Notes: a model not told the origin generated them from the sequence alone. A DNA stretch of 64,000 nt from Neobacillus terrae (GCF_011393025.1 NZ_JAAOEO010000003.1:361466-425465); one strand, 5' to 3'. Numbered from the stretch's first letter, positions 16,904 through 26,426 are shown. Program-made: numbers and translations.

Positions 16904-17225
16904 TTTCTCACTCCTAAATATATGTTTTTATTTATCTAAAATAATAGTAAAGATTTTTCCGAACTCTATGACCTATTTTTATCACAACTTATAAGTGGCT
17001 CCTTGAGGATATAACTGGGTAGATATTAACGTTTTTTCATCATGTTCTCACTGTAAGATTTACCTCCTAGCATAAATATTGATAGTTATCATACTAGTGT
17101 GTCAAAATAGGTACGATATCTAAGTGTTTCAATGATTCAGGTATTTAGCTGGATGTGAAAGAATCAATAAATCTTTTTACCATTCCACTAAGTCAACCCA
17201 TTCTAAACATTGGAGGAAATGGTCC
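16904..17225. other. Intergenic region
   Basis: No open frame or RNA gene was found. The right end carries the leader of the aldo/keto reductase gene with TGGAGGAAA, 8 bases before its ATG. No copy of the MarR palindrome is present, so this reductase is probably outside that regulon. Confidence 0.4.
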
Positions 17226-18143
17226 ATGAGAAAAATGAAACTGGGAAGTAGTTCTTTAGAGGTTCCAGTAGTAGCTGTTGGCTGTATGCGAATTAACTCG
17301 CTGGACAAACCACAGGCTGAGCGCTTCGTCCAAACAGCTTTAGAAGAAGGTGCTAACTTCTTCGACCATGCGGATATTTATGGTGGAGGAGAATGTGAGG
17401 GGATTTTCGCAGATGCCATCCATATGAACGCAGACATTCGCGAGAAAATTATTCTCCAATCAAAATGTGGCATTCGCAAGGGAATGTTTGACTTTTCAAA
17501 AGAACATATCTTAGAGTCTGTAGATGGAATTCTTCAGCGTTTGAAAACTGATTATCTTGATGTTTTGCTTTTGCACCGTCCGGATACTCTTGTGGAACCC
17601 GAAGAAGTTGCTGAAGCCTTTGATATCCTTGAAACTTCAGGTAAAGTACGTCATTTTGGAGTTTCTAATCAAAATCCAATGCAAATTCAGCTGCTAAAGA
17701 AATTTGTAAAGCAGCCTATGGTTGCAAACCAGCTGCAATTAAGTATTACTAATGCCAATATGATTTCTAATGGAATCAATGTAAATATGGAAAATGATTC
17801 AGCCATAAACCGGGATGGCAGTATCCTTGATTTTTGCAGGCTAAACGATATCACTATTCAGCCATGGTCCCCTTTCCAATATGGATTCTTTGAAGGTGTA
17901 TTCCTTGGTAATGAGAAGTTTCCTGAATTGAATAAACAGATCGATGAAATTGCAGCAAAATATGACGTCAGCAACACTACTATCGCCATTGCCTGGCTTT
18001 TACGCCACCCTGCTCAAATGCAGCCCGTGATTGGCACAATGAATATTGACAGGCTTAAGGACTGCGTAAAAGCAAGTGAAGTACGCCTTACAAGAGAAGA
18101 GTGGTATAGTATTTATCGTGCGGCAGGCAATATCCTTCCGTAA
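17226..18143 (+). CDS. Aldo/keto reductase, YdhF-like
   Basis: This 305-residue aldo/keto reductase is of the group related to E. coli YdhF: 'MRKMKLGSSSLEVPVVAVGCMRIN', 'FFDHADIYGGGECEGIF' (catalytic Asp and Tyr), 'IILQSKCGIR' (Lys) and 'LLLHRPDTLVEPEEVAEAF' (His). It belongs to a different subfamily from the two reductases in the MarR cluster and shares little sequence with them. It is monocistronic, with its own ribosome site and terminator. It probably reduces small aldehydes or ketones with NADPH; the substrate is unknown. Confidence 0.9.
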   Translation: MRKMKLGSSSLEVPVVAVGCMRINSLDKPQAERFVQTALEEGANFFDHADIYGGGECEGIFADAIHMNADIREKIILQSKCGIRKGMFDFSKEHILESVDGILQRLKTDYLDVLLLHRPDTLVEPEEVAEAFDILETSGKVRHFGVSNQNPMQIQLLKKFVKQPMVANQLQLSITNANMISNGINVNMENDSAINRDGSILDFCRLNDITIQPWSPFQYGFFEGVFLGNEKFPELNKQIDEIAAKYDVSNTTIAIAWLLRHPAQMQPVIGTMNIDRLKDCVKASEVRLTREEWYSIYRAAGNILP

Positions 18144-18162
18144 TTATTAAACATAACTTTTT

Positions 18163-18191
18163 AAACGAGGCACAATATGTCTCGTTTTTTT
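18163..18191 (+). terminator. Rho-independent terminator
   Basis: AAACGAG and CTCGTTT pair around an 11-base loop, followed by a T run, 20 bases after the reductase stop codon. Confidence 0.7.
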
Positions 18192-18289
18192 ATTAGCTCA
18201 AAGGACTGCTTTCCGGCGATTGAGGGTTATAAAAATAACATTGGTGTTAAACTAATTGATAGCTTATTGGGTTAAAGGATGTGTCCTAT

Positions 18290-18994
18290 ATGGATTTTTT
18301 TCAAAGCCAGGATACGCTTACCGCATTTGAGTGGGTTCTTCGGGCTTTAGTAGCTTTTCTATTTTTAATATTAGTTGCAAAAATTTTGGGGCAGCGGGCT
18401 ATCTCCCAATTAAGACTTCTCGATTTTGTTATTGCCCTGGTAATAGGAAATATTATTGCCCATCCATTATCAGATCAACATATTGGACTTAAAGGTTCCG
18501 TTATATCAACCATTGTATTGGTGGTGTTGTATCTTGGGGGCACTTTTATGATCCTTAAATGGCCATGGTTTAGAAAACTAATTAACCCTGCGCCGATCAC
18601 CATTGTGAAGGATGGAGAAATTATTTATAAAGGATTAAAAAAAGCAAGAATATCAATTGATGTTCTTTTAGAAGAACTGCGGGAAGAAAAAGTTGATGAT
18701 GTAAAGAAAGTATCCCTGGCAATTTGGGAAGCGGATGGTAAAATTTCATTTTTTTTAAATCCAAAATACCAGCCACTAACACCTGCATCCTTCAATATGG
18801 AGACAGAACCCTTCAATTTGCCGTGTATTGTTATTAAGGAAGGTAAAATTAACTCTAAGGAATTAAAACAAATTAAGAAAGACGAAAGCTGGGTTATATC
18901 CAGGTTAGAAAGTTTATATCATACTGAGGTAAAAAACGTTCTGCTTGCCACTCTTGACGAAAAAGATAACCTGAAGGTTTTCTTATATAATTAA
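18290..18994 (+). CDS. DUF421 membrane protein (YetF-like)
   Basis: The 234-residue protein has three N-terminal membrane helices (about residues 10-90), containing 'AKILGQRAISQLRLLDFVIALVIGNI', the DUF421 signature, then a cytoplasmic region with 'PAPITIVKDGEIIYKGLKKARIS' and two small alpha/beta modules as in YetF and YkjA. ATG 18290 is preferred because AAAGGAT is 9 bases upstream; GTG 18281 sits almost on it. In B. subtilis, proteins of this family occur in spores and in the general membrane; their biochemical function is not established. It is monocistronic. Confidence 0.85.
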   Translation: MDFFQSQDTLTAFEWVLRALVAFLFLILVAKILGQRAISQLRLLDFVIALVIGNIIAHPLSDQHIGLKGSVISTIVLVVLYLGGTFMILKWPWFRKLINPAPITIVKDGEIIYKGLKKARISIDVLLEELREEKVDDVKKVSLAIWEADGKISFFLNPKYQPLTPASFNMETEPFNLPCIVIKEGKINSKELKQIKKDESWVISRLESLYHTEVKNVLLATLDEKDNLKVFLYN

Positions 18995-18996
18995 TT

Positions 18997-19031
18997 AGAG
19001 GCCTATAATATAGAAGGTAAAATAGGCCTCT
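18997..19031. terminator. Bidirectional terminator
   Basis: AGAGGCCTAT and ATAGGCCTCT form a perfect 10-bp stem around a 15-base loop between convergent genes. Confidence 0.7.
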
Positions 19032-19043
19032 ATAGAAATTAAA

Positions 19044-19713
19044 TTATTTGTCTTTGTTATATAAATCTCGGCTTTTATATCCCGCTCCAAGTATCATTTT
19101 CATTTTCTCGCGCCTATTTGCCTTTGTCGAGTCTTGTTTCGCACTATAGATATAACGAGCCCAATCTTTACGATACCCCTGAGTAAGTGATTGATAGAAA
19201 TTAAGTAATTCAGGTGTATCCTGCAAGTCCTTTTCTACCTCAGGAATTAGCTCAATATACTCATCCACACATTGACTTGCCTTGTTAACAGTCTTATTTC
19301 TATTTTGAGAATCCTCTTTTAAACCAACAATAGTAAATGTTTCATTTAACCCGACCATACGGACAAACTTGATATTGCTTGTCCCAACATAACCGGTTTC
19401 TTCAGCCTCTAACCCTTTAATAAATCATCACGGTGAATATAGGATGAATATTCTTTGTTTCCTTTCTTAGGATAAGCGGCATAGATATAGCCGTTCTTAT
19501 TTAGAAGATTATTATTGATAACATTAAATATGATTTTCTTTAAAGAATCCATATCTAAAACAAAGACAAAGATTAAATCGTATGAACTGATTAAGTTTAG
19601 ATTAGTATCATAATCTTTTAGATTAGCAAAGTAATCTTTGCCTTCCGGTAAATTTAAAACAGCAGCTTTTTTATATTTTTTTAAATTTAGTTTTCTACTA
19701 TTGTTTTATTCAT
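19044..19713 (-). pseudogene. YdeI/OmpD-associated family protein, two frameshifts
   Basis: Joined across two single-base deletions, the sequence gives a complete protein of about 220 residues. It starts ATG 19713 with AGGGGAAG upstream, 'MNKTIVE' then (shift near 19690) 'LKKYKKAAVLNLPEGKDYF', runs on through 'NGYIYAAYPKKGNKEYSSY', then (shift near 19425) 'GLEAEETGYVGTSNIKFVRMV', and ends with 'FYQSLTQGYRKDWARYIYSAKQ..ANRREKMKMIL', the helical C-terminal signature of the YdeI family. Both lesions sit in A- or G-rich runs, so sequencing error is possible. As written, only the last 104 codons form an open frame. Confidence 0.7.
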
Positions 19714-19934
19714 ATTGTTCTTCCCCTCAAAGGTTTACATTGCCAAAATGAATGGAACTACATTTGATTTTTTAATCAACAAATTACTATTTTACACAAT
19801 CGACCTAATAATGTGTAAGATCATATCCTAGTATACATCCATATATATTTGAAAATATATTGAAATAATTGAATAATTTGTAATATTATTAATATAAGGA
19901 ACTCCGCCTTGCTTTCATAGGGGAGGAAAATGAA
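19714..19934. other. Leader of the ABC permease pair
   Basis: Very AT-rich. It ends in GGGGAGGAAAATGAA just before the TTG start of the first permease gene. No operator is recognised. Confidence 0.35.
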
Positions 19935-20876
19935 TTGAATCTTTTTTTACGTTTATTAAGCAGTCTGTTACTTTGGGTTTGTATGGCAACAATTGTTATA
20001 TTAATCGTTTTACTGCCACGGGATACAGTATCACACCGGGTTGGTGTGAAGGATATTATGTCCTATCATTTCACCTGGGAAAACTATAAAAAAAATATTG
20101 ATGATTATTTTGAGGAGGTTAAAACGAAAAAAAGCCTTGGGACCACTAATTTTGAACAGCCTGTGGAATCTGAGCTGTTATTTTACTTTAAGAGAAGTAT
20201 TATCGTTTTGCTTCCTGCAATGGTTCTCAGTATATTTTTCGGGATATGTAAAGGTGTTTTTGACTACCGGTTTCAAGCCTATAAGTTAGGACAATTTTTT
20301 GGAAGAGGTACTACTTGGATGGGCCAGGCAGTACCAGACTTTTTTCTGATTTTTCTATGTCAGACTTTTTTATCTATGGCAATGAACCATGGCTTTCCAA
20401 AAATACATATGTACGGTAATGATGTTTGGTATAGTTTCTTTTTTCCAATCATTTTTTTATCCATGTATCCTGCATTTGTTATCGCAAGATACACCTTCCA
20501 GGCATTAGAAGAGGAAGAGGAAATGGATTATATTAAAACAGCAAAAGCAAAAGGTGTTCCTGAACGAGTAGTACTTTGGAAACATATTCTTGGAAACTGC
20601 TATCCCAAATTACTTCAGCATTTTATGCCTATTATATTAATGTTATTTTCCGGTATGTTTGTTGTGGAATTTTTAACCTTATATCACGGCATTGGATGGC
20701 GTTTAATCACTGCTATACACATTAGATATTCAATCATGGCAGGCGAACCTTTGCCGATTGATGCACCTGCCGTTATAGGCTTTAGCCTATTATTAATGGT
20801 TCTATTGCTTCTTGCACAATGGATAAACCAAATTCTAAATTATGTCCTGGATCCAAAAAGAGGAGGGGATTTTTAA
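19935..20876 (+). CDS. ABC transporter permease, oligopeptide/dipeptide (DppB-like) type
   Basis: This 313-residue membrane protein has one N-terminal helix, a periplasmic-side loop, and five C-terminal helices. The EAA loop 'DYIKTAKAKGVPERVVLWKHILGN' contacts the ATPase. The fold and loop are those of the DppB/OppB family, although the long charged insert around residues 45-80 ('YKKNIDDYFEEVKTKKS') is unusual. The start is TTG 19935. The stop codon overlaps the next start (TAATG). No substrate-binding protein or ATPase gene lies within the window, so partners must be encoded elsewhere. Confidence 0.8.
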   Translation: MNLFLRLLSSLLLWVCMATIVILIVLLPRDTVSHRVGVKDIMSYHFTWENYKKNIDDYFEEVKTKKSLGTTNFEQPVESELLFYFKRSIIVLLPAMVLSIFFGICKGVFDYRFQAYKLGQFFGRGTTWMGQAVPDFFLIFLCQTFLSMAMNHGFPKIHMYGNDVWYSFFFPIIFLSMYPAFVIARYTFQALEEEEEMDYIKTAKAKGVPERVVLWKHILGNCYPKLLQHFMPIILMLFSGMFVVEFLTLYHGIGWRLITAIHIRYSIMAGEPLPIDAPAVIGFSLLLMVLLLLAQWINQILNYVLDPKRGGDF

Positions 20877-21850
20877 TGCAAAAGATACCTTCTTTATGGA
20901 TTGGTATAATAGGGTGCAGTATGCTCGCCATCTTTTTTGTTTTTGGCCCTTATTTGCCACATGTTGATAAGAACGTTACTCCCCATAGTTATGTTGTAGG
21001 GCCAGAGAGCAATCTTGATTTTATTCTCCCTCCCTATACACCAAATAAAGACTTTCTGCTAGGTTCAGACAAACATGGAAGAGATATATACAGTGCCTTA
21101 ATCATGGGAACCCGCGGGACATTAACAACCGTTTTCGCCATTTCTCTTTCTACCTTCTTATTAGCCGTTCCTCTTGGAATTGCGGCAGCACATTTGACCT
21201 TTTTCAGGCTGTTATTACAGGCATGGAATTATTTATTTTCAAGAATACCTGTATTTTTTTACATCATTATCGTTTCTACCATTCCCTTTTTTATATTTTC
21301 CCCTCATCGGGCAATTTGGATGGTTAGTTTTTTAATAATATTTGAACTTGGAAAAGTTGGTGACGTTGTTTACAAAGGTGTCAGCCTTATTCAAAAAACA
21401 ACCTATTACGAGGCAGGAATTATATCAGGCTCTAAGCCATATGGACTGTGGAAAAGATATTATTGGCCGGGCTGCTATCCTCAGTGGGTCGCCTATTTTG
21501 TTCAGCATTTAGGCAGTATGTTATTTTTACTCGGACAATTAGGGATCTTCGGAATTTTTATATCTCAGTCTTTGGCCCAAGGAGAACATCCTTCATATTC
21601 AATCGATAATACAGCACTTGTTTGGCCAATGTTTTTATTCGATGTTTTAATCGACTTTGATGCATTTCCATGGATACCTTTATTTAGCTCTTTATTTATT
21701 ACCTTATCCATGTTTTCTTTCGTTTGTTTGGGCGAGGGTATATTAGACTATCATTTAAGAAAACAAAGAGGATTAATTTCTATTCGGCCACCGAGAAAAC
21801 CTTTTTTACCACGTTTAAGAAAAAAGGTAACAGCTAATGTGAAACTTTAA
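20876..21850 (+). CDS. ABC transporter permease, oligopeptide/dipeptide (DppC-like) type
   Basis: The 324-residue protein starts at ATG 20876 (MQKIPSLWIG), which overlaps the stop of the previous permease by one base and has AGGAGG upstream. It keeps the DppC hallmark 'FLLGSDKHGRDIYSALIMGTRGTL' and an EAA loop 'YYEAGIISGSKPYGLWKRYYWPG', which is poorly conserved compared with peptide transporters. Together with the upstream gene it forms a heterodimeric membrane channel; substrate and energising ATPase are unknown. It ends in a basic tail and is followed by a strong terminator. Confidence 0.8.
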   Translation: MQKIPSLWIGIIGCSMLAIFFVFGPYLPHVDKNVTPHSYVVGPESNLDFILPPYTPNKDFLLGSDKHGRDIYSALIMGTRGTLTTVFAISLSTFLLAVPLGIAAAHLTFFRLLLQAWNYLFSRIPVFFYIIIVSTIPFFIFSPHRAIWMVSFLIIFELGKVGDVVYKGVSLIQKTTYYEAGIISGSKPYGLWKRYYWPGCYPQWVAYFVQHLGSMLFLLGQLGIFGIFISQSLAQGEHPSYSIDNTALVWPMFLFDVLIDFDAFPWIPLFSSLFITLSMFSFVCLGEGILDYHLRKQRGLISIRPPRKPFLPRLRKKVTANVKL

Positions 21851-21856
21851 TCAGAA

Positions 21857-21890
21857 AAACAAAGGGGGCCTAATCCCCCTTTGTTTGTTT
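21857..21890 (+). terminator. Strong Rho-independent terminator
   Basis: AAACAAAGGGGG and CCCCCTTTGTTT pair perfectly around CCTAAT, followed by GTTTT. Confidence 0.88.
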
Positions 21891-22020
21891 TCGGTATTAT
21901 TCACCCTACCACGTTAGCATACTGTCCTTATTGCCTGCTTCTCATTATTCAATTAACCCACCCCCCTATTCCTTTTTCTTTAATTAATAATGCGGTACTT
22001 TCATAAATTAAAAAAACTTA

Positions 22021-22260
22021 GCATTCGCGAAGTCCTTTGCGGATGCCTTAGTTTTGCTTATCACGCTCAAAACGGCACATCCTCGAAAAAGCTATGCTTT
22101 TTCTTCGTGCGAGGCAAAGCTGACGCAGCTTTCCTTGTCCTGTGCCTTTCGCCTGACTAGGACTTCCTCGGAAAAGCAGGTGCTTTTCCTTCGTGAGATG
22201 ATGTTGCTGCCGAAGCCTTCCTTTTTCTGTCCGTTGTACGTTCAGAAGTTATGGGTATAA
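22021..22260. repeat. Structured intergenic repeat element with two related hairpins
   Basis: GC-richer than its surroundings and not coding. It contains the hairpin CCTCG-AAAAAGC-tat-GCTTTTT-CTTCGTG (from 22081) and its relative TCCTCGG-AAAAGC-aggt-GCTTTTC-CTTCGTG (from 22165). The second recurs at 52808-52843 in the element before htrC. It resembles the scattered intergenic repeats (about 200-300 bp) found in many Bacillaceae genomes; function unknown. Confidence 0.65.
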
Positions 22261-22273
22261 AATCTGATTAGCC

Positions 22274-22312
22274 AAAAAAAGCCCTACAAGCTGACGAATC
22301 AACTTGCAGGGC
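22274..22312 (-). terminator. Rho-independent terminator of swrC
   Basis: On the minus strand GCCCTGCAAG and CTTGTAGGGC (one G-T pair) flank a 12-base loop and are followed by seven T residues. Confidence 0.85.
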
Positions 22313-22319
22313 CAATGAA

Positions 22320-25300
22320 TTAATTTTCTTCTTCTTCTCTGCGATTTTTCTTGAATAGCTTAGATAATACTTCAAAAACTATCGGTACAACAATTAACGT
22401 TAATAACGTAGAGCTTGTTAAACCACCGATGACAGTAATACCAAGACCTTTCGAGATTAATCCCCCACCGCCTGAGCCAAGTGCTAATGGGATTAACGCA
22501 CCGATTGTTGCGATTGCTGTCATCAGTATGGGGCGTAAACGCGTTGCACCAGCTTCCAGTACCGCCTCACGCATAGCCATACCATCACGTTCCATATGGA
22601 TAATACGGTCTACCAATACAATGGCATTCGTTACAACTATTCCGATTAACATTAATAGACCCATCATGACAGATACAGAAATTGTTTCATTTGCTATTAA
22701 TAAACCAACAAATGAACCAATTACCGCAAATGGCAGCGAGAATAGAATTGCAAATGGTGCAACACCTTCACGGAAGGTTACAACAAGGATGAAGTACACG
22801 ATTGCAATGGCCGCAAGCATTGCCATCCCAAGTTGTGTAAAGGTTTCTGTCATATCCGCCTGTACACCGGCCGTTCCTACAGTAACTCCTTTCGGTAAAT
22901 CCAACTTATTAACTTCTTTATCGACTTTTGAAGTTACTTTTGAAACATCCTTACCAAGGATCGTTCCTGAAACACTGGCGTAGTATTCACCTTTACTACG
23001 GGCCAGCGTATTTAGTGTTGTACCTTTCTTCACGGTTACAAGTTCAGAAAGAGGCTTTGTTGTACCAAGCGCGGTTGGAACGGGTCTAGCCAGAATATCC
23101 TTAATTGATTCCGGTCTTTTAGATTGTTCCTGCTGCACAATGACATCTAATGTGTCTCCATCCTTTTGAATTGTGGTTAGAACGTCCTGTGTTTTATTAG
23201 GGTTTAACATCATGACAATCTGGCCTGTCGTTAACCCATACTTGATTAAGTCGTTCTGTGCCACATTAAAGGTATACTCTACATAAGCATCTTCAGCACT
23301 AGAAGTAACGTCTTTTAAATCTTTTCTCTTATTCAACACGTTTTCTACCATCTTAACCGACTTATTTAGTTTATCTAGGTTATCACTGTAGAAGGTATAG
23401 CTGACTTCGTTTGAATTCATCGAAGTTGGAGAGAAGTTCTGCGACTTCCACTCTCCTGACTGGCCAAGATTTTTAACATAGTCTTCAATTCTATCACGAA
23501 CTTTAGGGAAATCTTCCATGTCAGGGTCAAAGATGAGGTACATTAAGGCACCTCCACCTCCGCCACCCATCATCGCAGCCATCTCATCGCCCTTTTCGGT
23601 GAGTGACATTTGAACGATGTCAATATCATCCCGTTTGAGCATCTTCTCCTCGACCTCTTTAACGTTTGCCATTGTTTCTTTAGGCAGCTCGCCTGCTTTT
23701 GGCGTATACGTTAAATACATCACTTTATCTTCTTCGCTGCCCATAAAGCTAAAACCAATTAATGGTGTTAACGCCAAACTTCCTGCTAATAAAACGATAG
23801 CAATGATGGATGTGATTACTTTATGATTTAATGCCTTATTCAGAACCCCTTTGTACCAGTTAGCTAGCTTTCCTGCCTCTTTATGACTTTTTTCTGTTTT
23901 TTCACCATATAACTTTTTCTTAAATAAGAAGTGAGAAAGAGCCGGAACAACCGTTATTGCCACCAGTAATGAAGCGCCGAGCGCAAAGGTCATTGTTAAG
24001 GCGAACGGGGTAAACAGCTCCCCGACCATGCCGCCAACGAAAATAAGTGGTGCAAATACTGCCACCGTTACTAACGTCGATGAAAGGATTGGTTTGAACA
24101 TTTCAATCGTCGCTTCGCGAACAAGGGCACGTCCATTTAGCTTTTCTTCCCTTAAATGAAGACGACGGTAAATGTTCTCTACGACGACTATCGAGTCATC
24201 GATAACACGGCCAATTGCCACCGTAATAGCACCAAGGGTCATAATATTAAGCGTAATATCCATCCAGTTTAATATCAGTAAGGCCATGAAAATGGAAACT
24301 GGAATAGACACAATCGAAATAATCGTAGATTTAAAATCACGAAGAAATAGCAAAATGATTAACACTGCAATCAAGCCACCGAATAAAGCTTTTTCCACCA
24401 TAGTTCTAACGGATTCTTCAATTGGTTTACCCTGGTCAAGTGTTACATCAATGGTCAGTCCATCTATTTTTGTCTTTTGTTCCTTGATTACCTTTTTTAC
24501 ATTATTGACCACATCAACTGTGTTGGCTTGCTGCTCTTTAACAATTTGAATAGCAATAGCCTCTTTACCATTTGTGCGTGATAACGATTTAACTTTACCC
24601 ACTACATCAATCGCCGCAATATCACTTAGCTTTACAAATGGGGATGGATGGGCTATTGATGGAGTAACAGGAATTAACATATTCTTTAATTCCTCTGCTG
24701 TCATGAACTTGCCGTCAACAGCGGCAGCTTGTTCACCTTGTTTAAACTGATAAAGTCCTAATGAAACAGCCATATTACTTGCCTGAATCATTTGCTTCAC
24801 TTTATCTTCGGTTAATCCAAACTCAGTTAACTTTGCTTTGTTATACGTAAGGTCTACTTCTTCAATATGCTGGCCAGTAGTCTTGGCAGACGCCACACCG
24901 TCAATTTTTTCGATTTTTGGAAGAAGGGTGTCCTCAACTGTTGAGGTTAATCCAACAATATCTTCCTTTGCACTACTTACACTGAGAGCCACAACCGGCA
25001 TCATATTCATGTTAATCGCTGTCACCTTCGGCTCTTGTGTTCCTTCGGGTAACTTTACTGAATCTAACGCCGATTCTAAGGCTCTCTTTGCCTCAGCCAT
25101 ATCAATACCGTACTCATATTCAACTTGCAGACTGGACATGTTAGAATATGAATTTGAGTAAACAGCTTTTACATCTTCAAGTCCTTCTACCGCTTTCTCA
25201 ATCGGCATGGACACATCTTTCATTACTTTTTCAGGAGTGGCACCAGGATATACATCCATGACCATTAAGTATGGTATAGATATATTTGGAATTGTCTCCA

Positions 25301-25403
25301 TGTTCATACGTGTACCAGAATAAATACCAGACACTGTAATGATAATGGTCAGCAGCCATACGGCTAGTTTATTCCTTAGGACAAAATTGACTAAACCTTT
25401 CAC
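22320..25403 (-). CDS. swrC: RND-family multidrug/surfactin efflux transporter, SwrC (YerP)-like
   Basis: This inner-membrane RND transporter of about 1027 residues has twelve membrane helices and two large extracellular loops. The start of TM1 'LRNKLAVWLL', 'GRVIDDSIVVVENI' in TM4 and the glycine-rich loop 'MMGGGGGGALMYL' are as in B. subtilis SwrC (YerP), which exports surfactin and other amphiphiles. The start is placed at GTG 25403, because the mapped promoter's transcript should begin around 25439 (the ATG there would be leaderless) and AGGTG lies 6 bases before the GTG; 25439 remains possible. The divergent neighbour is the TetR regulator YerO, as in B. subtilis. Confidence 0.9.
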   Translation of the reverse strand: MKGLVNFVLRNKLAVWLLTIIITVSGIYSGTRMNMETIPNISIPYLMVMDVYPGATPEKVMKDVSMPIEKAVEGLEDVKAVYSNSYSNMSSLQVEYEYGIDMAEAKRALESALDSVKLPEGTQEPKVTAINMNMMPVVALSVSSAKEDIVGLTSTVEDTLLPKIEKIDGVASAKTTGQHIEEVDLTYNKAKLTEFGLTEDKVKQMIQASNMAVSLGLYQFKQGEQAAAVDGKFMTAEELKNMLIPVTPSIAHPSPFVKLSDIAAIDVVGKVKSLSRTNGKEAIAIQIVKEQQANTVDVVNNVKKVIKEQKTKIDGLTIDVTLDQGKPIEESVRTMVEKALFGGLIAVLIILLFLRDFKSTIISIVSIPVSIFMALLILNWMDITLNIMTLGAITVAIGRVIDDSIVVVENIYRRLHLREEKLNGRALVREATIEMFKPILSSTLVTVAVFAPLIFVGGMVGELFTPFALTMTFALGASLLVAITVVPALSHFLFKKKLYGEKTEKSHKEAGKLANWYKGVLNKALNHKVITSIIAIVLLAGSLALTPLIGFSFMGSEEDKVMYLTYTPKAGELPKETMANVKEVEEKMLKRDDIDIVQMSLTEKGDEMAAMMGGGGGGALMYLIFDPDMEDFPKVRDRIEDYVKNLGQSGEWKSQNFSPTSMNSNEVSYTFYSDNLDKLNKSVKMVENVLNKRKDLKDVTSSAEDAYVEYTFNVAQNDLIKYGLTTGQIVMMLNPNKTQDVLTTIQKDGDTLDVIVQQEQSKRPESIKDILARPVPTALGTTKPLSELVTVKKGTTLNTLARSKGEYYASVSGTILGKDVSKVTSKVDKEVNKLDLPKGVTVGTAGVQADMTETFTQLGMAMLAAIAIVYFILVVTFREGVAPFAILFSLPFAVIGSFVGLLIANETISVSVMMGLLMLIGIVVTNAIVLVDRIIHMERDGMAMREAVLEAGATRLRPILMTAIATIGALIPLALGSGGGGLISKGLGITVIGGLTSSTLLTLIVVPIVFEVLSKLFKKNRREEEEN

Positions 25404-25421
25404 TACTACACCTACCCTAAA

Positions 25422-25474
25422 TTGACTTATCAAGCTCATTTACTTATAATAGTGACCAAATGGTCAATTGTCAA
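25422..25474. promoter_or_regulatory. Face-to-face yerO and swrC promoters sharing one TetR operator
   Basis: Plus strand (yerO): TTGACT 25422-25427, 17-base spacer, TATAAT 25445-25450. Minus strand (swrC): TTGACA 25474-25469, 17-base spacer, TATTAT 25451-25446. The palindrome TGACCAAATGGTCA (25453-25466) lies within the swrC spacer and directly after the yerO -10 box, so one repressor dimer would block both promoters. All spacings were read directly from the sequence. Confidence 0.85.
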
Positions 25475-25502
25475 CAAATTACCTTAGGAGCGAAAAAATA
25501 GA

Positions 25503-26333
25503 ATGATAAAAAAACAATTAATTATGGAAAAAGCTTTAGAACTTTTCGCCAAACAAGGGTTCGAAGCTACAACCGTTCAACAAATAACAGAATACTGCGG
25601 TATATCCAAAGGTGCTTTTTACTTATCTTTCAAGTCCAAGGACGAATTGATTTTAGCATTGATTGATCATCACATGATGCAATTCACTTCCGATATTGAC
25701 TACATAGTCAGAAAAACAAACAATGAAAATCTTTTATATGAATTTTATTATGCAGCCTTTCATTCCTTTCACCAGCATTCTGATTTTGCGAAAATTCTTA
25801 TGAAAGAGCAAACGCAAACTTTTAATGAAGAACTAATAAAAAAAATGCATTACTACGACCGGCAGACAGAGAAAATTATCTTATCGATGATTGAACGCTT
25901 TTATGGGGAAGAGATCAAACAGACTAAATATGATTTGATGTACTGTATTAAAGGCTTTATAAATACATATTCCCATTTGTTTCTATTCTATAATGTTCCG
26001 TTAAATCTCAATCTCTTGTCAGAATCACTTGTGGAAAAAACAAATCTATTAGCGCGCCACACAAAACTGCCGTTTATTTCAGAGGAACTGATTCAAGTAA
26101 TAAAGCAGCCGATGACTGAAGAAGACTCTAAGGAGAAGATTCTCGAAAACATTCAAAAAAAGATAGAAGAAATGGAAGAGTCAATTGAAAAAGAATCCTT
26201 ACAACTTCTAAAGCAGCAGCTGCTTGAACCGACTTTAAGTCCTGCTATTGTGAAAGGATTAATAGAAAATATTCAAAATCATCCACATTGTAAATGGACT
26301 TCCTATTTACTTCAAAGTTATTACGGGTTTTAA
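25503..26333 (+). CDS. yerO: TetR-family regulator of the efflux pump, YerO-like
   Basis: The 276-residue protein has an N-terminal TetR helix-turn-helix (residues 1-50, 'EKALELFAKQGFEATTVQQITEYCGISKGAFYLSFKSKDEL' divided over three helices) and a long C-terminal helical ligand domain with an extra charged helical tail ('KIEEMEESIEKESLQLLKQQL'). The length and divergent position beside a SwrC homologue match B. subtilis YerO. It probably represses itself and swrC through the palindrome at 25453-25466 and is released by amphiphilic compounds. AGGAG is 12 bases from the ATG, which is rather far. Confidence 0.88.
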   Translation: MIKKQLIMEKALELFAKQGFEATTVQQITEYCGISKGAFYLSFKSKDELILALIDHHMMQFTSDIDYIVRKTNNENLLYEFYYAAFHSFHQHSDFAKILMKEQTQTFNEELIKKMHYYDRQTEKIILSMIERFYGEEIKQTKYDLMYCIKGFINTYSHLFLFYNVPLNLNLLSESLVEKTNLLARHTKLPFISEELIQVIKQPMTEEDSKEKILENIQKKIEEMEESIEKESLQLLKQQLLEPTLSPAIVKGLIENIQNHPHCKWTSYLLQSYYGF

Positions 26334-26370
26334 AAAGCTATAAACCTTAAGTCGAATACTCTAAAAAGAA

Positions 26371-26414
26371 AAAAGCAATAAGTGAAGTCTGGACTGACTG
26401 CACTTATTGCTTTT
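26371..26414. terminator. Bidirectional terminator
   Basis: AAAAGCAATAAGTG and CACTTATTGCTTTT form a perfect 14-bp stem between the convergent yerO and GIY-YIG genes. Confidence 0.85.
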
Positions 26415-26426
26415 AATTGATTATGT

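Noticed and set aside
22054..22260. Open frame of 68 codons in the intergenic repeat
   Set aside because: No ribosome site, covers repeated hairpins, and the composition is that of the non-coding element.
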